Shown here piece after piece: positions 59,086-64,000 of a stretch of DNA of 64,000 nt. The position numbers were made by a program, and so were the translations under genes. The notes beneath the pieces are model-generated. The model made no database searches. It worked only from the letters and a program-made list of their open reading frames with translations, and had not been told where the DNA came from. Source of the DNA: Odiellus spinosus (Eukaryota; Arthropoda; Arachnida; Opiliones; Phalangiidae); the NCBI GenBank assembly GCA_963920705.1, contig OY987233.1, forward strand, positions 6,810,001 to 6,874,000. Reading direction: 5' to 3'. Each line of letters begins with the position of its first letter. Position 1 is the stretch's first letter.

Positions 59086-59234
59086 CGCGCCCAAACTTTT
59101 TTTGTAAATCATTCGCGTGTAAAATTTGAAATCTCAAAAACGATAACCGTTGCAAAAAGCTTCGCGATTCGTGTTCTAAGCTCTAATGGCTTACGTTTTT
59201 GTTAATATGGCTTAAAGTAGGACTAAAACGTACC

Positions 59235-59705
59235 TTGCTTTCAAATTAAGGCTGTAACCATGGTTTTTCGAATGGACAAAAGTCTCCCACTTTATTCCAA
59301 CGACCAGTAGCCTAATATACTACCAGCATATTCTTATTCGAGGCACTGCCACAGACGGTGTAAATAGTGAAATCGGAAGCGCCACTCTCTAGAATTCAAT
59401 AAACAATAATTTTTATACGAAAGATATACTTTCTGGATTAATTACTTTTACGAAAAAGACCGCGCGAAAGCGACCTTATCACTGGTGCAAGAACGCGTGA
59501 GAATCAACTGCAGGCTCTATACAATAGCGAAATCACGCGACCATAGTGATGACGTAGTATTGCGGGGAAAAATTTCTAAAATGACGAACATAAAATATGT
59601 TTTTACTGTAGCCGTAATTGTTTTTATGACAAATGTAAATATATATTTTGAATCGTTTCCATTTAGAGTTCGTGAAGCATACCCTTGATAGTCTCACTTT
59701 AAGTG
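59235..59705. mobile_element. Dispersed element, family E, copy 6
   Basis: The most complete copy: AAGGCTGTAACCATGG at the left, GCGCGAAAGCGACCTTATCA, GAGAATCAACTGCAGGCTCT, AGTGATGACGTAGTATTGCG, and the end near TCTCACTTTAAG. The open frame at 59485-59688 lies wholly in the repeat. Confidence 0.7.
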
Positions 59706-60311
59706 ATACTTGCTCTTTAAGGAATAAATGTGATGATGTGGGCCCTTTATATACTATCGCTTGCTAAATTATTTTGAAGGTGAAGTAGGAACTCGGTAAT
59801 GGCGTGCTTAATTTTAATAGGTCCATTGTATTAGTTGTTCCATAAGTTTATAACGTATATCTCATAAGTGAGATTGATTAAAACTCTAAACTTTGGTAGT
59901 AGTCAAGTTCAATCAAATCCATTAGGCTGTAATTGTTAAAATAATGTCATGCCTGAGAATTCTTAAAGGGGACCACAGGCGCTACTCGAAGCTGATTTCT
60001 TCCGTTTTTCTATGGAAGTACTTTGAAATAGTAAAACCGACGTCACGCGTACTTTAAACAACCTCGTGAATATTTCTATAAATTAAATTCGTGAGCTTGT
60101 CACGAGATCAATTCGACCAGGCCAGGTTGCGTGTCTACTTTATCACAAAGCTTGGTTACTTAGCGGATAGAAGATAAGTTGTCTAGAGCTCGGAATCGGA
60201 TATCCATTATCTTCTGTTATTCGTATATTTTCAGATATTTTATTTTAGAATAAATTGTTTGTAACTAACAAAATAAAATTTGTATATTCGTATAATTGTT
60301 AAACGTATAAG

Positions 60312-61323
60312 CAAAAGTCTGATAAGACTTCATACAAAAAGTCCTTAACTGGCGCCCGGTTCTTGCTTTGGCTATAGAAAACATGTAATTTACAGTGCAG
60401 ACGACGCTAGTCTACAGCACCCAATGAGAACGAGATAGCTAAATTCAAAACTAGCCAATAGCTAGGCGAGTTATACGGAAGTCCTGAAAATAGTACGAAG
60501 GGAGGTTTCTTTATTTATTTATTAGGGGGGACAACGTACAAGGGGCCTTGAAGGCCCTTAGTGCATGGGAAGGGCAGGATAGTAAAACATTGACAAGTTT
60601 CGGGGAATGGAGGTTTCTTAAATGTAAACAAACGTTTAAAAAGGATTAATTGCGATTTAAAAGTTTAAATAGTACGAAGTGAGGTTTCTTAAATTCAAAC
60701 AAACGATTAAAACTCGGGCGTTACGTCTTTAAACGATTTTTTAAATCAAGATGTTTCCTTAAACATTTCTTAGCATCAGGAAAATAATTGATATTTCAAA
60801 GTTTTTATTCAAACCCAATTCAATAGTTCAAAAAACTTATTACATTTCATTTAAAATTAGTTTAAAAGTAAAATAGGTTTACTTACAAAGTTTTGGGAGT
60901 CATAGTGGTGACTGGTGAGAATACCAAAACAATGCAGCAGACGAACATAGTGAAACAACCAACAGCGATTCATGTGGTTAAATCAGGCCAATAATGGTTT
61001 AATAATTAATATTGCTAATTAATTCTTGACTTAAAAACTTTCTATCGGAAAAATTGCTTTGAATTTCATTTCTTATTTGTTACCATGACTTTAAAAGTGG
61101 TAAAAGATGTCTTATATGTAAAAACCGGGGAACTACTTTTTGCAACGCGTAGCCACTAATTTCATTAGATGTTTGGTGAAGTGGCGCAAAAGTCACGTGA
61201 TTTTAGGTGCCGCTTTACAGAGATATCTGCCTACGCGTAGAAAGGGGAAAGCACTGAAAACAACACGTTTCAGGCCCCTGCGCCAGTTAAGGACTTTTTG
61301 TATGAAGTCTTATCAGACTTTTG
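60312..61323. mobile_element. Non-autonomous DNA transposon, 44-bp perfect TIRs, 7-bp TSD
   Basis: Both ends read CAAAAGTCTGATAAGACTTC inward and match for 44 bp without a difference. GTATAAG flanks both sides (60305-60311, 61324-61330). The 1012-bp interior has no transposase-like frame. It contains repeated GAGGTTTCTT-AAA-T-AAACAAACG phrases and a LINE/SINE insertion. The perfect TIRs imply recent movement. The superfamily is unclear: 7 bp is unusual, and hAT and P elements usually give 8. Confidence 0.9.
60512..60608 (-). mobile_element. 3' end of a LINE/SINE, 11-bp target duplication
   Basis: On the minus strand it ends in an AATAAATAAATAAA tail after a GGCCTTCAAGGCCCC stem, a layout typical of non-LTR retroelement 3' ends. 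GGAGGTTTCTT flanks it on both sides (60501-60511 and 60609-60619), the mark of target-primed insertion. Only about 97 bp is inserted, so it is strongly 5'-truncated or a small SINE. Confidence 0.75.
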
Positions 61324-61837
61324 GTATAAGATTTACCCGAAGGTAAGCGTTTGGCGCTTTATCTACGAACAAATTACTCGTTTTCAAACGTATAACCAAG
61401 AAGGATCAGATTGGTATAACGATGGATAAGAAAATTCACGTTTCCAGAATTAGTCCAAAATATAAGAAAAATTTTCAAATTGACTTTTAATTCGAAGAAT
61501 ATAAATAAAACAACGAAACTAAGATTTAAAATCATCTTTTTATTCGTTATTTTTCTGGAAAATAAATTATGACTTTTTTTTATTCGAACGTATAACGCGG
61601 ATAAGGCCATTTTTGGATAAAAACGGATATGGATTAGGTTTTTTTTATTTATCTTCGAATAAGTTAACTCGAATGAAAAAGAGTCTATTTTTAATGATAC
61701 AGTTAATATACATCAGAATTTAGTAGATTTTATCCAATTAATAAAAATGATACGAATTTCGAGTTCTTATTGAATAGGAATATAATAAACCTTATTTCTT
61801 TTCCATTAATAATTAGTATTTTTTTTTATTTTCAGGG

Positions 61838-63250
61838 ATGGATGAAGACAAATCTATCTCATCGGACATAAAGAAAGATGATGTCGTTATTCCCCAAATT
61901 GCTCCTGTTCTTACAGTAAGTAAATATTCTAGGTTATTTAAAGAAATTTCGAACTTTCTAGCTATACAGGCTACGTTTTCCCGTTAAATTAATTACAGCC
62001 CCCAAGTACGAAACTGCTCCCATTTCTTAATAGCTAGGGGTGTAAATAGATTACTTATGCAGTTAGATATTTATAAGTTAGCATAAATTAAATTCATTAT
62101 CATACATTTAAGTTTCTCAAATTGTCCCTTACACAATCCAAATTAATAGTGGCTCCAAAAGTGCTGAAACACTTTTGCCAAGTGGTACACTAAAATCAAA
62201 CTATTGACACCAGTGTTGCACAAGATGTTTTCACACTGTAAACTATTGACCCCAAAGTTTTTGAAATGTTGCTCCCTAGTGTTACACTGGGGAATTATCA
62301 CTGTCAGAAACACCATTAACTAGAATAAAAAAATAATTAAAACTTTTGGTCAACAGTAATTACACTCGTGGAACGATAAGAACTGATTAAAAACTTATCA
62401 AAATATAAATCTCTTAATACAGGGTGTTTCGAAAATGGTGGTAGGACCAAGCAACAGTGGGTTCGATGACGTTCTGTCGTACGGGGCGCCGTTTAAGAGT
62501 TACGAAATGAATCTTGTACGGAAGACCCCTTAACGTACATTAATAAACGTATACTCAATGCTAAAATGAATTTTTACCAAGCGCGTGCTTTTAAAAAACC
62601 AGCTAAATAATTAAGCGTATTTTATCATTGAGTATACGTTTATTAATGTACGTTAAGGGGTCATGCGTACTTGATTCATTTCGTAACTCTTAAACGGCGC
62701 CCAGTACGACTAAACGTCATAGAACATTTTCGTTGAACAATAAATTCAATTTATTACTTCTATATGGGTATATGATAGTGTAGGTCAAAGGTTTACAATT
62801 TGAACTCTGTGGAGAAGAAAGTGAACATTACACCAAAATCAAACCATTGGATTTCGTGGAAAGTCAATCACTGTGCAGCACTAGTATAATTTGTCTACAC
62901 TAACTCTGTAGGATAGCCCGAGTGTAGACAATGGTTTCCCACTGTTATTATCATCAGATCTTGGTACTATCTCTCTTTGATTATCAATCGTTTGGTAATT
63001 TTAGGATGACGATAATGAAATGCCGAGGAAGAAAAAAATATGCAATTGGAAATGTCGTTGGAAAATCTTTCTTATTTGCATTAATCTTCTTATTCTCTCC
63101 GGGCTTTTAATATCATTTCTTACTTGGTATTTTTATTTTCAAAGTAAGTTTATTACGCAACTATTCTATTGTTAAAGGGAGAAAGTAACCTAACAACAAG
63201 TGGTTTTTTATCGATTCCTTAATATTGTTTAAATAGGCCTAATCCACCAA

Positions 63251-63281
<31 letters not shown>

Positions 63282-63755
63282 AAACTAGAAATCAATTTAA
63301 AACTTACCCGGAAAATAGGCTTAGCGGGATTCATGGAGATCCTGAACTTATTGAAGTCGGCGGCCAATCAGCAAAGACACGTCGTTTAAGATAAGATCTC
63401 CATGAAACCATCAATAAGATTCGATTGGTCACTGACCCTTCAATGTGAAGAATTTCAGGTTCTTCATGAATCCAGCTAAGCCTATTTTCCGGGTAAGTTT
63501 TAGATCGATTTCAAGTTCTTAAATTTGTTTGTAAATTTTTAATCGGTGGATTAGGCCTATTTAAACGAAAAGGAATCGATAAAAAATCACTTGTTAATAT
63601 GTTGCTCATAAAAAATTATCCCTATCGTTGATAAAAATTTTCCCAATTTTCGCAAACTTTTCTATCATTCTATGATATTATCCACAATCACAATTAAGGT
63701 TATATTGCAGGCGATCCAGTTGCAATAGAATCATCAAACATATTTGAAGAACCTG
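61838..63755 (+). CDS. 5' part of an unrecognised type II membrane protein (partial)
   Basis: Three exons can be joined in frame: 61838-61915 (ATG two bases after a TTTCAG acceptor), 63005-63143 and 63711-63755. All have GT donors (GTAAGT, GTAAGT, GTAAGA), and the gene continues past the window end. The product so far is about 88 residues: an acidic, Ser-rich cytoplasmic head, then DDDNEMPRKKKICNWKCRWK, then a hydrophobic helix (about residues 47-69, ending FLTWYFYF), then the start of an outside region (SDPVAIESSNIFEEPG). The basic residues before the helix predict N-inside (type II) topology, as in membrane-anchored glycosyltransferases, proteases or TNF-like ligands. I cannot choose among these. 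Because the acceptor lies just before the ATG, a 5' UTR exon must exist upstream. Confidence 0.6.
62418..62740. mobile_element. Palindromic element in intron 1 of the type II membrane gene
   Basis: It starts TACAGGGTGTTTCGAAAATG, a common TIR-type start. Long arms pair GGCGCCGTTTAAGAGTTACG (about 62486) and ACGTACATTAATAAACGTAT (62533) with their inverses near 62690 and 62635. The right terminus is degraded. Confidence 0.75.
63172..63610. mobile_element. Palindromic MITE, family A, copy 6, in an intron of the type II membrane gene
   Basis: It starts TTAAAGGGAGAAAGTAACCT and is interrupted by a poly-A run of about 31 at 63248-63279. The central arms CCGGAAAATAGGCTTAGC and inverse are intact. 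It begins 29 bp after the exon 2 donor. Confidence 0.8.
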
Positions 63756-63879
63756 GTAAGATAATTGTTTAATTATATAGAGAAATGAAACAAAAAAGTT
63801 AAGCTAACCCCTAAATATAGCGAATGCCTGTGATAAGTGCTCGTAATCATATAATCATTATTCATTTTTTTAGATCTTT

Positions 63880-64000
63880 AATTTTGGATTAATTGTTAAT
63901 AGTTAAGTGTATGTTGGGTTAGCTTTATCTATTAACAAGTTACTCGAGTATTAGAACGTATAACATCGGATAAGAAAATTCACATTAATTATATTTCTTT
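63880..64000. mobile_element. Family F, partial copy cut by the window end
   Basis: TAGCTTTATCTATTAACAAG, TACTCGAGTATTAGAACGTA and GGATAAGAAAATTCACATT match the left half of the family. Confidence 0.6.

Larger units (their letters stand above)
60270..61765. mobile_element. Family F copy interrupted by a 1-kb TIR transposon
   Basis: The left part (TTTGTATATTCGTATAATTG) ends at 60311. The right part resumes at 61324 with ATTTACCCGAAGGTAAGCG and runs to CGAATTTCGAGTTC. Removing 60312-61323 and one GTATAAG restores the family consensus. Confidence 0.85.

Noticed and set aside
61140..61346. 68-codon plus-strand frame at the right end of the TIR element
   Set aside because: It crosses the element's terminal repeat and target duplication into family F, so it is not part of a transposase.
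1..64000. tRNA, rRNA and spliceosomal snRNA genes
   Set aside because: I looked for T-arm-like GGTTCRAnnCC with a matching A box and for U1-U6 signatures. No convincing set was found by eye. A covariance-model scan (tRNAscan-SE, Infernal) would be decisive.

Overview
The window is nuclear DNA from an animal (metazoan), most likely an invertebrate. It is AT-rich and intron-rich, with GT-AG introns, three well-resolved spliced genes of animal type, and very many small palindromic transposons and tandem arrays. Nothing in the sequence fixes the phylum. No bacterial features (operons, Shine-Dalgarno sites, CRISPR) are present.

Layout. (1) 1-4982: intergenic, with MITE-like elements. (2) 4983-8881, minus strand: an eight-exon gene for a single-pass membrane adaptor resembling vertebrate PAG1/Cbp (Csk-binding protein). 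It has a very short ectodomain, one membrane helix, a juxtamembrane Cys-Val-Cys and about 21 Tyr-x-x-hydrophobic sites. Eleven of these lie in a tandemly expanded PGYE-type module. (3) 11077-24905, plus strand, head-to-head with the adaptor: a complete 13-exon homologue of PPP1R37 (LRRC68), a protein phosphatase 1 regulatory subunit with an RVxF motif and leucine-rich repeats. Its introns hold four tandem arrays and several foldback elements. (4) 30937-31682, minus strand: a complete five-exon gene for the mitochondrial ATP synthase inhibitor IF1. (5) About 31.7-61.8 kb: a long gene-poor stretch with two more tandem arrays and at least six families of palindromic elements. (6) 61838-63755 and beyond, plus strand: the first exons of an unrecognised type II membrane protein that runs off the window.

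Functional links. The adaptor would recruit SH2 proteins such as Src-family kinases and Csk at the plasma membrane. PPP1R37 controls Ser/Thr phosphatase PP1. IF1 blocks ATP hydrolysis by mitochondrial ATP synthase. There is no sign that these genes form one system.

The most unusual points are: the expanded PGYE phosphotyrosine array in an invertebrate PAG-like adaptor; tandem arrays whose monomers each hold a perfect match to a known regulatory motif (CCAAT box, CRE, E2F-like, TCF-like, 5' splice site); and a three-level nest of transposons near 60-62 kb with clear target-site duplications. Long repeat-encoded reading frames in the 24-, 30- and 35-bp arrays are not genes.
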